In this document: piece after piece, positions 54,244 through 62,824 of the stretch
Position numbering within the stretch: position 1 is the first letter of the stretch
Layout of the letters: each line of letters opens with the position of its first letter
Assembly: GCA_029259845.1 (NCBI GenBank)
Contig: JAJDEI010000221.1
Coordinates: 1-64,000, forward strand
DNA from: Planctomycetaceae bacterium
GTDB taxonomy: Bacteria; Planctomycetota; Planctomycetia; Planctomycetales; Planctomycetaceae
Reading direction: 5' to 3'
Length of the DNA stretch: 64,000 bases
The notes under the pieces: generated by a model
The model's database searches: none
What the model was told of the DNA's origin: nothing
What the model saw: only the letters and a program-made list of their open reading frames with translations
Translations under genes and position numbers: made by a program

Positions 54244-55323
54244 ATGAGAATTGCTACGTTGATTATGGTATTGATGTTGGCGGATTCGCTAGTGCCGGCG
54301 GCAGACAATGTGACCATATCCCGCGTTGTCGGTCCGGAAGTGTCTCGGCGATATAAGCACCCGGCGACGATCACCGAACTCGACAACGGCGATTTGTACA
54401 TTGCTTATTACGGCGGCGACGGAGAGTACGAAGGAGATACGGCCGTCTACGGCATGCGGCTTGTCAAAGGCACCAACGAATGGACGGAGCCGGCCATCAT
54501 CGCGGACACCCCCAATCGCTCCGAGGGCAACGCGGCCGTCTGGCAGGGTCCGGACGGGAACGTCTGGCTGTTCTACATCACCAACTACGGTCCCACATGG
54601 TCCTCCGCAAGGATCAAGTACAAGGTCTCGAATGACGGGGCCCACACGTGGTCGGATTCGTCCATGCTGTCGTTCGAGCAGGGCACGATGGTCCGGAGTG
54701 CACCCATCGTGCTCAACGATGGCAACTACCTGCTCCCGGTCTATCACGAGACGGGTGAGGACCGCGAAGGGACGGCATCCGACACGTGTAGCTACTTCCT
54801 GCGGTACGATCCCCACGAGAAGACCTGGACGCCGACGAACCGCATCAACTCCGAGATCGGCAATCTGCAGGCTTCACCGGTCCAAATCGATGACAAGTAT
54901 CTCATCGCTTACATCCGTCGCGGCGGGCGTTTCGGACCGAAACCGGACGGTGTGACGTACCGCTCCGAATCGCGTGATGGCGGTCTGACCTGGAGTCGCG
55001 GCGAGCGGACCTCATTCCGCAATCCGAATTCGGCGGTCGACTTCATAAAGCTCCGCAACGGGCACCTGTTATTGGTCTTTAATGACAACAACGAAGGCAA
55101 GCGGATGCCCCTCACGGTCGCCATCTCCACCGACAGCGACAAGTCATGGCCACATCGCCGGGACATCTACAACAAGCCGGGTGACACGTCCGCCTACCCG
55201 TGCGCCATCCAGGCGAAAGATGGCAAACTCCACATCGTCTTCACGTCCGGCCGCCGCACGATCATCAACCACGCCGTGTTCGAGGAGTCGGCGATTCTCG
55301 GTCATACCGTCGAACGGGACTGA
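54244..55323 (+). CDS. secreted sialidase-family (BNR) propeller protein
   Basis: A 359-residue exported protein with a short signal (MRIATLIMVLMLADSLVPAA). Asp-box turns are KVSNDGAHTWSDSS, ESRDGGLTWSRGE and the degenerate STDSDKSWPHR. The fold is that of exo-alpha-sialidase-like proteins (sialidase superfamily). Other conserved-looking stretches are TITELDNGDLYIAYYGG and LIAYIRRGGRFG. It lies 265 bp after the glycosidase-like gene on the same strand, and both could degrade the same glycan. The substrate is unknown. Confidence 0.8.
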   Translation: MRIATLIMVLMLADSLVPAADNVTISRVVGPEVSRRYKHPATITELDNGDLYIAYYGGDGEYEGDTAVYGMRLVKGTNEWTEPAIIADTPNRSEGNAAVWQGPDGNVWLFYITNYGPTWSSARIKYKVSNDGAHTWSDSSMLSFEQGTMVRSAPIVLNDGNYLLPVYHETGEDREGTASDTCSYFLRYDPHEKTWTPTNRINSEIGNLQASPVQIDDKYLIAYIRRGGRFGPKPDGVTYRSESRDGGLTWSRGERTSFRNPNSAVDFIKLRNGHLLLVFNDNNEGKRMPLTVAISTDSDKSWPHRRDIYNKPGDTSAYPCAIQAKDGKLHIVFTSGRRTIINHAVFEESAILGHTVERD

Positions 55324-55578
55324 TCGGTGACATGCCACAGGGAGAATCTTTATTCCGAACCGTCATCGACCACCAAGATGCGATCGTTGGTACGTTGAGA
55401 AGGGAGCATGTATCCGGCGGCGATCGGAATATCCGTCGAAGGGAAGCCATGTCGCCGAGTGAACGGGGCATCGGCAACTTCCCATGCATCTTTCTCTTGG
55501 CCGTTTGACGACGAACACCGCGCCGGTCACACTGGGCGACGCACGGGCCATGATGAACGGGATCAGGGAGCCACAACG

Positions 55579-57000
55579 ATGACAGACGATGCGCAGGCCG
55601 ACACCAAAAACGACGCCCAAGGTCCCGCTCGTTGGTTGCGGTCCATTGGGCCGGGGCTGGTGACGGCCTGTGTTGTCATCGGGCCGGGGAGCATTTTGAC
55701 CAGTTCCAAAGTCGGAGCGACACACGGGTTTGCGATGGTCTGGGTGGTGATCGTGGCCGTGCTGTTTATGTTGGTCTACATGACGCTGGGGGCGCGGCTG
55801 GGCGTCGTCACCGGTGAGTCGGCCGGCGACCTGGTGGCGAGAACGGCCGGCCGGCCTCTGGCGGTGCTGATCGGTTGCGGCGTGTTTTTTATCTCGACCG
55901 CGTACCAGGCCGGCAATAACGTCGGTGTTTACTCCGCATTTGAATCGTATGTGCGCGAGTGGGCCGTCCCTGCCGAAGGAGAGGCTGCGGCGACGTCGGT
56001 GGGACTGTTGGCGGATGCAGTAGAGCAAGGACAAGCGGAATCCGAGCAGTTCTTGAAACGGATTCTTGCGGGACTGTTGGTCGCATTCAATGTGTTTGGA
56101 ATCGCGTTCCTGTTTGCGTTCAAAAACCTCTATCGGGCCCTCGAACGACTGATGTCGGTGTTCGTCGGGGTCATGCTGCTGGCGTTCGCGGTGAATCTCC
56201 TTTTTGCGTTTGCTAACCGGACGCCGGTCGAAGCGGGTGTGGCGGCCGAGTCCGGTCCGATCCTCAGCCTGTCGTTGCTCGGACTGGTGGGGACCACGTT
56301 CGTCGTTTCGGCAGCGTACTATCAGTCGTACCTCGTTCGCTTCCGCGGCTGGGGCGAGAAAGAACTCAAGAACGGACTGATCGATGCCCGCGTTGGTTCG
56401 TTGCTGATGGCCCTGATCACCCTGATGATCATGTCCAATGCGGCGGTCGTGTTTTACGGCAAAATCAGTGGCGACGAACTGCGCAACGTGGGGGACATCG
56501 CTGCCCAGCTGGAGTCGGCGTTCGGACCGAAAGGGCGGGCTCTGTTCTGTCTCGGACTGTTCTCGGCGGCGTATTCGTCGTTTCTCGTCAACTCGATGAT
56601 CGGCGGCTTCATCCTGGCGGACGGGTTGGGCCTGGGGAACAAGCCGAGCGATCTCTGGCCGCGGCTGATGACCGTCGCCGTGCTGCTGACCGGGATGGGA
56701 GTCGCCCTGTACGTGATCAAATCCGAACATCAGCCGGTCGCCGCCATCGTGGCTGCCCAGGCGCTCACCGTGCTCGCCGCGCCGTTGATGGCGGGTGCCC
56801 TGTGGTGGCTGACATCGAAACGCGAACTGATGGGCGAGCACGTGAACGGTCCGGGCACGCACATCCTCGCCGGCCTGGGATTCGTCCTGCTGCTCGCGAT
56901 GGCCTATCGGATTGCGACGGTGAATATCCCCGAGAAGCTCGAACAGTTACGCTCAGCACCCGCGGTTACGTCGGTGTCATATCAGAGCCCGGAGCGTTAG
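55579..57000 (+). CDS. Nramp-like divalent metal transporter lacking canonical metal motifs
   Basis: A 473-residue protein of about eleven membrane helices. The ATG at 55579 follows GGGAG. The Nramp fold is indicated by GPGLVTACVVIGPGSILTSS in TM1 and GRPLAVLIGCGVFFIS. In Nramp proper TM1 has Asp-Pro-Gly-Asn and TM6 Met-Pro-His; here these read GPGS and (around TVVVSAAYYQSYLV-like TTFVVSAAYYQSYLV) lack the Asp, Asn, Met and His ligands. It is therefore likely a divergent transporter for another ion or solute. The stop codon is supplied by a dispersed repeat, and a sialidase gene precedes it. Confidence 0.85.
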   Translation: MTDDAQADTKNDAQGPARWLRSIGPGLVTACVVIGPGSILTSSKVGATHGFAMVWVVIVAVLFMLVYMTLGARLGVVTGESAGDLVARTAGRPLAVLIGCGVFFISTAYQAGNNVGVYSAFESYVREWAVPAEGEAAATSVGLLADAVEQGQAESEQFLKRILAGLLVAFNVFGIAFLFAFKNLYRALERLMSVFVGVMLLAFAVNLLFAFANRTPVEAGVAAESGPILSLSLLGLVGTTFVVSAAYYQSYLVRFRGWGEKELKNGLIDARVGSLLMALITLMIMSNAAVVFYGKISGDELRNVGDIAAQLESAFGPKGRALFCLGLFSAAYSSFLVNSMIGGFILADGLGLGNKPSDLWPRLMTVAVLLTGMGVALYVIKSEHQPVAAIVAAQALTVLAAPLMAGALWWLTSKRELMGEHVNGPGTHILAGLGFVLLLAMAYRIATVNIPEKLEQLRSAPAVTSVSYQSPER

Positions 57001-57013
57001 CGACCGGACAGCA
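56981..57013. repeat. GAGCGTTAGCGAC repeat at the Nramp-like stop codon
   Basis: TCAGAGCCCGGAGCGTTAGC at 56982-57001, continuing GACCGG, matches the stretch at 12861-12886 after the phosphatase gene. The TAG of GTTAG is the stop codon of the transporter gene (56998-57000). Confidence 0.6.
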
Positions 57014-57107
57014 ACCGGCGCGCGGCATGGATGTTCGCGATGGACCGCAACACGAAGCCCGACGACAGCAACGCTCGACGTTCGACCCCTTTGCCAGAGA
57101 GAGACCC

Positions 57108-57605
57108 ATGAACACGATCGATTTCATCAAGAGCGGACTGGAATCCAGCAAAGGCTGGGCGACCGGCCTGTTGGAGGATATGCAGGATGCGCCGCTCACG
57201 ATACCGACGCCGAACGGCGGCAACCATCCGCTGTGGGTGCTGGGGCATTTGACCTACAGCGAGAGCTTTCTGTTCGACGAAGCGATCCTCGGCAAACCGA
57301 ACCGATTCGCCGAGTGGGGCGAGCTGTTCGGAGCCGGATCGACACCCGTCGCCGAGGCGGACCGTTATCCGTCGATGTCGGATTTGTTCTCTCAATGGGA
57401 GACCATTCGGGCGGAGGCGGTCGCCCACCTGGAATCACTGACGCCGGACGATCTCGATCAGCGGAGCCATGCGCCGGAGGAGTACGGGCCGATGTTTGCA
57501 ACCGTCGGATCCTGCTACGGGGCGATGACCGGGCATCCCCAATACCACGCCGGCCAGGTTGCCGACGCCCGCCGTGCTGCCGGGAAGCCGTTGTTGTTCC
57601 TCTAA
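57108..57605 (+). CDS. DinB/DUF664-type putative metal-dependent protein
   Basis: A 165-residue four-helix DinB-like protein. The ATG at 57108 follows AGAGAGAGACCC. The histidines expected for the family's metal site are seen in NHPLWVLGHLTYSE (helix 2) and in MTGHPQYHAGQVADARRAAG near the C-terminus. Members include putative thiol S-transferases and damage-inducible proteins of unclear role. The upstream in-frame extension to 56802 is antisense or intergenic to the transporter. It follows the Nramp-like gene at 107 bp. Confidence 0.88.
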   Translation: MNTIDFIKSGLESSKGWATGLLEDMQDAPLTIPTPNGGNHPLWVLGHLTYSESFLFDEAILGKPNRFAEWGELFGAGSTPVAEADRYPSMSDLFSQWETIRAEAVAHLESLTPDDLDQRSHAPEEYGPMFATVGSCYGAMTGHPQYHAGQVADARRAAGKPLLFL

Positions 57606-57673
57606 TCGCGAGATCCCGTCGAACGCCCGTTTGACGCGGGCATGCCTGTCTTCCGTGAGATGACGGTCGGCGA

Positions 57674-59144
57674 TCAGTCGTTGTGTTCGACGCGCTCATT
57701 CCCTGCCAGGCATGAACTCCGCCAGAGATCGAGTGTCGCCCTCATGCGTGCGACGATCTCCGGGTGTTGGCCGGCGATGTCGGTCGTCTCTCCGGGATCG
57801 TCCAACAGATTGAACAGCAGGTATGTGTCTTTGTCCTGGGTCACAACAGACGACTTGTCGTTTCCTTCGGTCATCCCGGACGGATAGTGCACAAGTTTGT
57901 ATCGGTTGTCTGAGAGCGCCAATTTGCCGCGAAAGACGAAGGCGATCGGGTCCGGACGCTCGGCCAGTGTCCCGTTGAAGAGTGGCAGCAGACTGATGCC
58001 GTCCAGCGGGCGGCGGTCCGGCAATTCGAGACCGAGAATGTCCAGGATCGTCGGCAGGTAGTCGCTGGTGACTGCCGAAAAAGCGGTCGTGCCGGGCGTG
58101 ATCGTGGCGGGCCATTCGATGAGTCCCGGCACGCGGATACCCCCTTCGAACAGGTCCCGTTTCCGCCCGCGATAGGGCCCGGCGGAACCGGGAGCCGCCC
58201 CGTTTCGCCCCTCCGGACCGTTGTCGGAGCAGAACGTGACCAGCGTGTTCTCTGCGACGCCGACCTCTCGGAGCGTGTTCCGTAATCGGCCGATCTGCTC
58301 ATCCAACGCAGTGATACAGCCGTAATAGTTTCGCTGGTCAGAGCCGTAGTCCGCATACCGTTTTGCATGCTCCGGCCCCGCAACGACCGGTCGGTGCGGG
58401 GCATGCAACCACACAATCGCCAGGAATGGCTGTTGCTTCCGGGCCGCGCTGCGAATGAAGGGAACCGCCCGATCCATGATGATCCGCGAATCGTCCCCTG
58501 CGAGATTGTCCGAGACGATCTCGCCGCGTTGGTTCCAGTAGTGTGTCCCATAGGCGATCGCCTGGGACTTGTCTGCCAGGAAGTCCCAACCCTTGCCTCT
58601 GGCGGAATCCTTCGGTTTCAGCAGGGGGTCGTACGTCGGCACTTTAGCCTCGGTACTGAAGCAGACATCGAATCCGTTCTCCCACGGGGGGGAGTAGTGT
58701 TCGATGTTGCGACCGCCGCCGCGATTTGAGTCCTTCACGGTTTTCGTCAACGTTCCCAGATGCCACTTGCCGAAATGGCCGGTCGCGTAGGCTCGCTGCT
58801 TGAGCAGTTCGGCAAGTGTGAGTTCACCCGGCAGCATGTGACCCGAATTCGCTGTCAGGACGCCGTACCGCGAGGGATGCCGCCCGGTGATGACCGACCC
58901 CCGCGTCGGACTGCACCCCGCCGATGCGGCATAGAATCGCGTGAACCGCAACGCGTGCTCGGCCATGTCGCCCAGGTGGGGCGTCTGGATCACCTTGTTC
59001 CCGTTGAACCCGACGTCCCCCCCAGCCGAGGTCGTCGCTCATGATGAGCACGAAATTCGGCCGGTCCTCTGTCGCCGCATCCGCCGAACCGGCAAAAACG
59101 AGTGACAGTAGGACGACGGCAAACGGTATTCGACGGATTCGCAT
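57674..59144 (-). pseudogene. secreted sulfatase frameshifted in a run of seven G
   Basis: The signal peptide (MRIRRIPFAVVLLSLVFAGSADA) and metal-site strand RPNFVLIMSDDLGWG are in one frame (start ATG at 59144). The rest, from IQTPHLGDMAEH through the formylglycine signature CSPTRGSVITG and GKWHLG to LAGNERVEHND, is in another. The shift falls in a run of seven C (59017-59023; G on the coding strand). With six G the frame would be restored (DLGWGDVGFNGN). It is either a real frameshift, a slippage-prone switch, or a sequencing error. All later parts look intact. Confidence 0.85.
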
Positions 59145-59202
59145 GGCAGGTGTCCACGGCTGGAGGTGTTGCACGATTGGCTTGTCAAGTTTCGAGTTGA
59201 GT

Positions 59203-59281
59203 GCTGGAGTTCAAGCGGTCGCTTGTTCTGGCAGCCTGAAGGGTAAAGTCCAACCTGAGTTCTCGATTTGACAAGGCACCA
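59203..59281. repeat. dispersed palindromic element, family 2 copy c
   Basis: GCTGGAGTTCAAGC (from 59203), GCTTGT, GCAGCCTGAAGGG, AAGTCCAACC (to 59255) and TTTGACAAGGCACCA (to 59281) repeat the blocks of the 23649 copy in the same order. The outer sequence CTTGTCAAG (from 59181) and TTTGACAAGG are inverted, so the whole of 59181-59277 can fold. Confidence 0.75.
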
Positions 59282-59411
59282 TGCTGTTGCACGGATCGGC
59301 GAATCGCAAGCCGGGGGGAGAAACGTTAGCATGCAATATATCGAACTCCGCGACCAAGCAAACGATTCCGTCCACCGGAACTTGGCCCCCGATTGAAGAG
59401 GAGGCGGATCG

Positions 59412-60878
59412 ATGGTGAAAAACCAGCTGCAGTGTCCTTGTCTTGTGCTGCTCGCGGCGACATGCGTATTCGCAGATGAGGACGCTATCTCAGTGTCTCA
59501 TGAGACGGACGCCTCGGCCGCGCGGCTGATGGCGGCTGTCAGAGTGATCGAGCGCGAGCATTACGATCCACCGCCGCGTCAGGAATTGGTGCATCGCCTG
59601 ATGCGGCGGCTCGCCGCGCGGTTCAACATCCCCGTGCCGCCCGGGCTTGGACGGGAGCTGTCGGCCATCACCGACGACACGAAACTGGAGGAAGCGTTTG
59701 CGGAGTTCTACCGTGACCTGATGGAACGCAGCTCGTCGAACCCAGACATCCCTTCGCTGCCAGCAGTCGAGAAAACGGTACTCCGGGACCTTGTGAATTC
59801 GCTTCCTGGTCCAAACGTTGTTCGCACCCGGAAACAGCACGTCGTCGACCAGCAATTCGCCAACAACCAATACGTCGGCACCGGGGTCTCACTGATGATC
59901 TTCGAGGAGTTGCCGCAGATCGGATCGGTCGTCGAAAACGGCCCGGCTCACAAGGCGGGCGCGAAAGATCGGGACCTCATTCTGGAGATCGACGGCGAGG
60001 GGACCAAAGGCATGCGGATCGAAGATGTGGTGGACCGCCTTCGCGGACCGGCCGGCAGTGCTGTGACTGTCAAGCTTGAGCAGCCGAATTCGTACGAAGT
60101 TCGCGAACTGACGATCACACGTGGAGTGGTGCCTCTCAGGCACACGCGGCTCCTGGACCGTCGCGATGGTCCGATGGTGATTGTGATCGAAAAGCTGACA
60201 GCCGCGACGGTTCAGGAGCTGCGAGAGATCGAGGAACAGTTGGGGGATTCGAGCGAAGAAGTCGTTCTGCACATTAACAGCGGCGGTGCATCCGACCTGC
60301 ACCATGCCGTTCTGCTGGCAGACGCTCTGCTGGACGGAGGCGAGATCGGACGTGCGCGGACAACAAGCGGAGTGCGCGAATTCACCGCATCACGGGATTG
60401 TCTGTTTCGCGATCACCCAATAAAGATGCAGGTGTGGGGTTACACCTCGGGACCGGCCGAGTGGATCGTCGCCGCGCTGCAGGACAACGGCCGGGCGACC
60501 ATCGTCGGACAGCGGACGGCTGGTCAGCCGTTCGTCACAGAGGCGTACGAAGTGCCCGGCACCGATTGGGTGCTCGAATTGACGTACCGTGTGCTGGAAC
60601 GGGCCGACGGGCGGCGACTGTTGCGGACCCGAACGCGACCGTCGCCTGAGAAACCTCATGCCGTCATGCTGCGTTCTTCGGACGGACGGAAGGCTCCGGT
60701 CTTCGTGCAGAATCGATCTGACGACCATGATGGGGGCGTCGTTCCGGATGAAACAGTGCCAGCCGTCGTTCTGGAATATGAGCAGGCACCAACGCAGATC
60801 AGTCCGATCGAGCCGCCGACGGAGGGCGTGAAGTCTCTGCGGGAACAGTTGTTGCGCGGAGGGTCGACACCGGAATGA
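59412..60878 (+). CDS. S41-like carboxy-terminal protease family protein with PDZ domain
   Basis: A 488-residue exported protein. The ATG at 59412 follows GAGGAGG and a signal peptide follows. A helical N-terminal region (about 30-130) is followed by a PDZ domain (about 155-230: SVVENGPAHKAGAKDRDLI, GPAGSAVTVKLEQP) and the S41 core (VVLHINSGGASDLHHAVLLAD, VWGYTSGPAEWIVAALQDNG). The nucleophile may be the Ser of TSGPAE. The catalytic lysine expected in the TxGK position reads TAGQ, so activity is doubtful. It overlaps the next gene by four bases (ATGA). Confidence 0.82.
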   Translation: MVKNQLQCPCLVLLAATCVFADEDAISVSHETDASAARLMAAVRVIEREHYDPPPRQELVHRLMRRLAARFNIPVPPGLGRELSAITDDTKLEEAFAEFYRDLMERSSSNPDIPSLPAVEKTVLRDLVNSLPGPNVVRTRKQHVVDQQFANNQYVGTGVSLMIFEELPQIGSVVENGPAHKAGAKDRDLILEIDGEGTKGMRIEDVVDRLRGPAGSAVTVKLEQPNSYEVRELTITRGVVPLRHTRLLDRRDGPMVIVIEKLTAATVQELREIEEQLGDSSEEVVLHINSGGASDLHHAVLLADALLDGGEIGRARTTSGVREFTASRDCLFRDHPIKMQVWGYTSGPAEWIVAALQDNGRATIVGQRTAGQPFVTEAYEVPGTDWVLELTYRVLERADGRRLLRTRTRPSPEKPHAVMLRSSDGRKAPVFVQNRSDDHDGGVVPDETVPAVVLEYEQAPTQISPIEPPTEGVKSLREQLLRGGSTPE

Positions 60879-62806
60879 AACCATTTGCATGCCTCTCTGT
60901 TTTGCTGGTCGGACTGTCGGGTGTCGTGCTTGACGGTGCTGCGAGTGATGATCTTGCCGGTTTGCACCAGACGCCCCACGTGCGACGTCCGGTGGCGGCT
61001 GCGCTCTATGACGCAGAACAGCGGGGCAGAGATCGGCGAAGCGACGGGCGGCTGCTGTGCGTGGTCAATCATCGCAGCGGGTCGGTTTCGCTGATCGACC
61101 CGGAGACACGCAGGGTGACGGCGGAGGTCCAAATCGGCGGCAGTTTGTCGGACGTCGCCGCGCTGCCGGATGGGAAGACGCTGCTGATCACCGACCAAGC
61201 GCGGCACGAGCTGTTGGTCGTGCATCCCTCAGCGGCAAAGGCCGAGGTGATCGGTCGCGTGGCGACGCCGCGGTACCCGGTCAATGTCGTCGTCAGCGAT
61301 GACGGTCGGCTGGTGGCGGTGGCGTGCCTTTGGTCGCATCGCGTGGCGATTCTGGGGCCGACGACGAACGATCTCATATCTCAAACCTCACAGAAGAAGT
61401 CGCCCGAGAGTTCCTGGGACGTCCACGTTGTGCGTCTGCCGTTCGCGCCGCGGATGCAGGCGTTTGTGTCCGGGGCGGCACTGACTCAACAGGCAGCGGA
61501 AGGGGAACGAACGCCGTTTGCTGAGGACGCCGCAGTCGCCCGGCGGCTGGTGGTGGCGGATGCGTTTGGTGGAAAGCTGGCGGTCATCGACCCACAAGCA
61601 GGAAGGATCGAATCGGTCCGCGGGTTGCCCGCTCACAACATTCGCGGCATGGCCGTCTCCGTGGACGGCGAGCGACTATTGCTGTCCCATCAGGTGCTCA
61701 GCCCGCATGCCCGCACCGACTACAACGACGTGCTGTGGGGCAATCTGATGCAGAATGTTGTGCGTGAGTTGTCACTGGGGGTGGTGCTTGATGCGGATGC
61801 GGACCTCTTGGATGGCAGTCGCGTGATCCGGCTGGGCGAGGTCGGCAACGGCGCGGCGGACCCGGCGGGAATTGTGGCGATTCCCCCCCAAGCCCACGGG
61901 TTGCAACCCGTGGGCTTGGGCCCCTGGATGGTGGCGTTGTCCGGAGTGGACGAACTCGCCGTCGGGACACGGTCTGTGAGTGCCAAGCTCGACGTCGGTC
62001 TGCGGCCACTGGATGTGGTGTGGGACGGCTCGCGCCGCGCCGCCTACGTTGTCTGCTCGCATGACGACTCGATTGCGATCGTGGAGGAGGGTGCCGGATC
62101 GGACGGCGAGTGGGGCGTCTCGCGAATTCCGCTCGGCCCGCAGCCGGCGGCGACGCCTCGGGAACGCGGGGAGCGGTTGTTCTTTGACGGGCGGCAGTCG
62201 CATGATGGTTGGTTGTCGTGTCACAGTTGTCACACGGAGGGCCATACCATTGGCGAACTGGCCGACACGCTGTCGGATGGGAGTTATGGCACACCGAAGC
62301 TGATTCTCTCGCTGCTGGGATCGCGGGATGCCAATCCGTGGGGGTGGAACGGTCGGTTTCGTGAACTGCATGCTCAAGTGAGCGCGTCCTTTACATCGAC
62401 GCTGCATGCGGGGACGTTGCATGCGCCGGAAGTGAACGACGTAGTCGCCTTCCTGCATACGCTTGCGCCGCCGCCACCGGTCGATGAGGGAATGTGGACC
62501 GGCGCGGACCGGGCGCAAATTGAACGTGGCTGTCAATTATTCGCTGGGCTTGGGTGCCGGACGTGTCATGTGCCGCCGCTGACCTACTCGATCGACCTGG
62601 TGTTTGACGTGGGACTGCGCGACGAAGCGGGCCTCACGAAGTTCAATCCGCCGACACTGCGGGGCCTGAGTCAGCGAAGCCGGTTCCTGCATGACGGTCG
62701 GGCTGCGAAGCTTGCGGACGTGTTCATTGAACATGGCCATCAACTCGACCGGGAGCTGAGCCCGGACGAGCTTGCTGCCCTGGTGGCGTTTCTTCGGAGC
62801 CTGTGA
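60875..62806 (+). CDS. exported beta-propeller / di-heme cytochrome c (MauG/CCP-like) protein
   Basis: A 643-residue protein with a signal peptide (ACLSVLLVGLSGVVL). The N-terminal part (about 45-430) is a YncE-like seven-bladed propeller (SGSVSLIDPETRRVTAEVQIGG, then SDDGRLVAVACLW). The C-terminal part has two c-type heme motifs, CHSCH (about residue 450) and CRTCH (about 566), and the layout of MauG/di-heme peroxidase proteins (RSRFLHDGRAAKLADV, ending LVAFLRSL). An in-frame 34-bp palindrome at 61887-61920 adds PQAHGLQPVGLG between blades. The start overlaps the S41-like gene stop, so they are probably translated together. Confidence 0.87.
   Translation: MKPFACLSVLLVGLSGVVLDGAASDDLAGLHQTPHVRRPVAAALYDAEQRGRDRRSDGRLLCVVNHRSGSVSLIDPETRRVTAEVQIGGSLSDVAALPDGKTLLITDQARHELLVVHPSAAKAEVIGRVATPRYPVNVVVSDDGRLVAVACLWSHRVAILGPTTNDLISQTSQKKSPESSWDVHVVRLPFAPRMQAFVSGAALTQQAAEGERTPFAEDAAVARRLVVADAFGGKLAVIDPQAGRIESVRGLPAHNIRGMAVSVDGERLLLSHQVLSPHARTDYNDVLWGNLMQNVVRELSLGVVLDADADLLDGSRVIRLGEVGNGAADPAGIVAIPPQAHGLQPVGLGPWMVALSGVDELAVGTRSVSAKLDVGLRPLDVVWDGSRRAAYVVCSHDDSIAIVEEGAGSDGEWGVSRIPLGPQPAATPRERGERLFFDGRQSHDGWLSCHSCHTEGHTIGELADTLSDGSYGTPKLILSLLGSRDANPWGWNGRFRELHAQVSASFTSTLHAGTLHAPEVNDVVAFLHTLAPPPPVDEGMWTGADRAQIERGCQLFAGLGCRTCHVPPLTYSIDLVFDVGLRDEAGLTKFNPPTLRGLSQRSRFLHDGRAAKLADVFIEHGHQLDRELSPDELAALVAFLRSL
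61887..61920. repeat. 34-bp perfect palindrome inside the cytochrome gene
   Basis: Two exact 17-bp arms (61887-61903, 61904-61920) centred on TTGCAA; the right arm reads CAACCCGTGGGCTTGGG. The stretch stays open in the gene's frame. Sequences of the CCCACGGGTTGCAACCCGTGGG type are, from general knowledge, dispersed repeats normally found between genes. Confidence 0.85.
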
Positions 62807-62824
62807 TCGGAGCCTGAGAGACGC

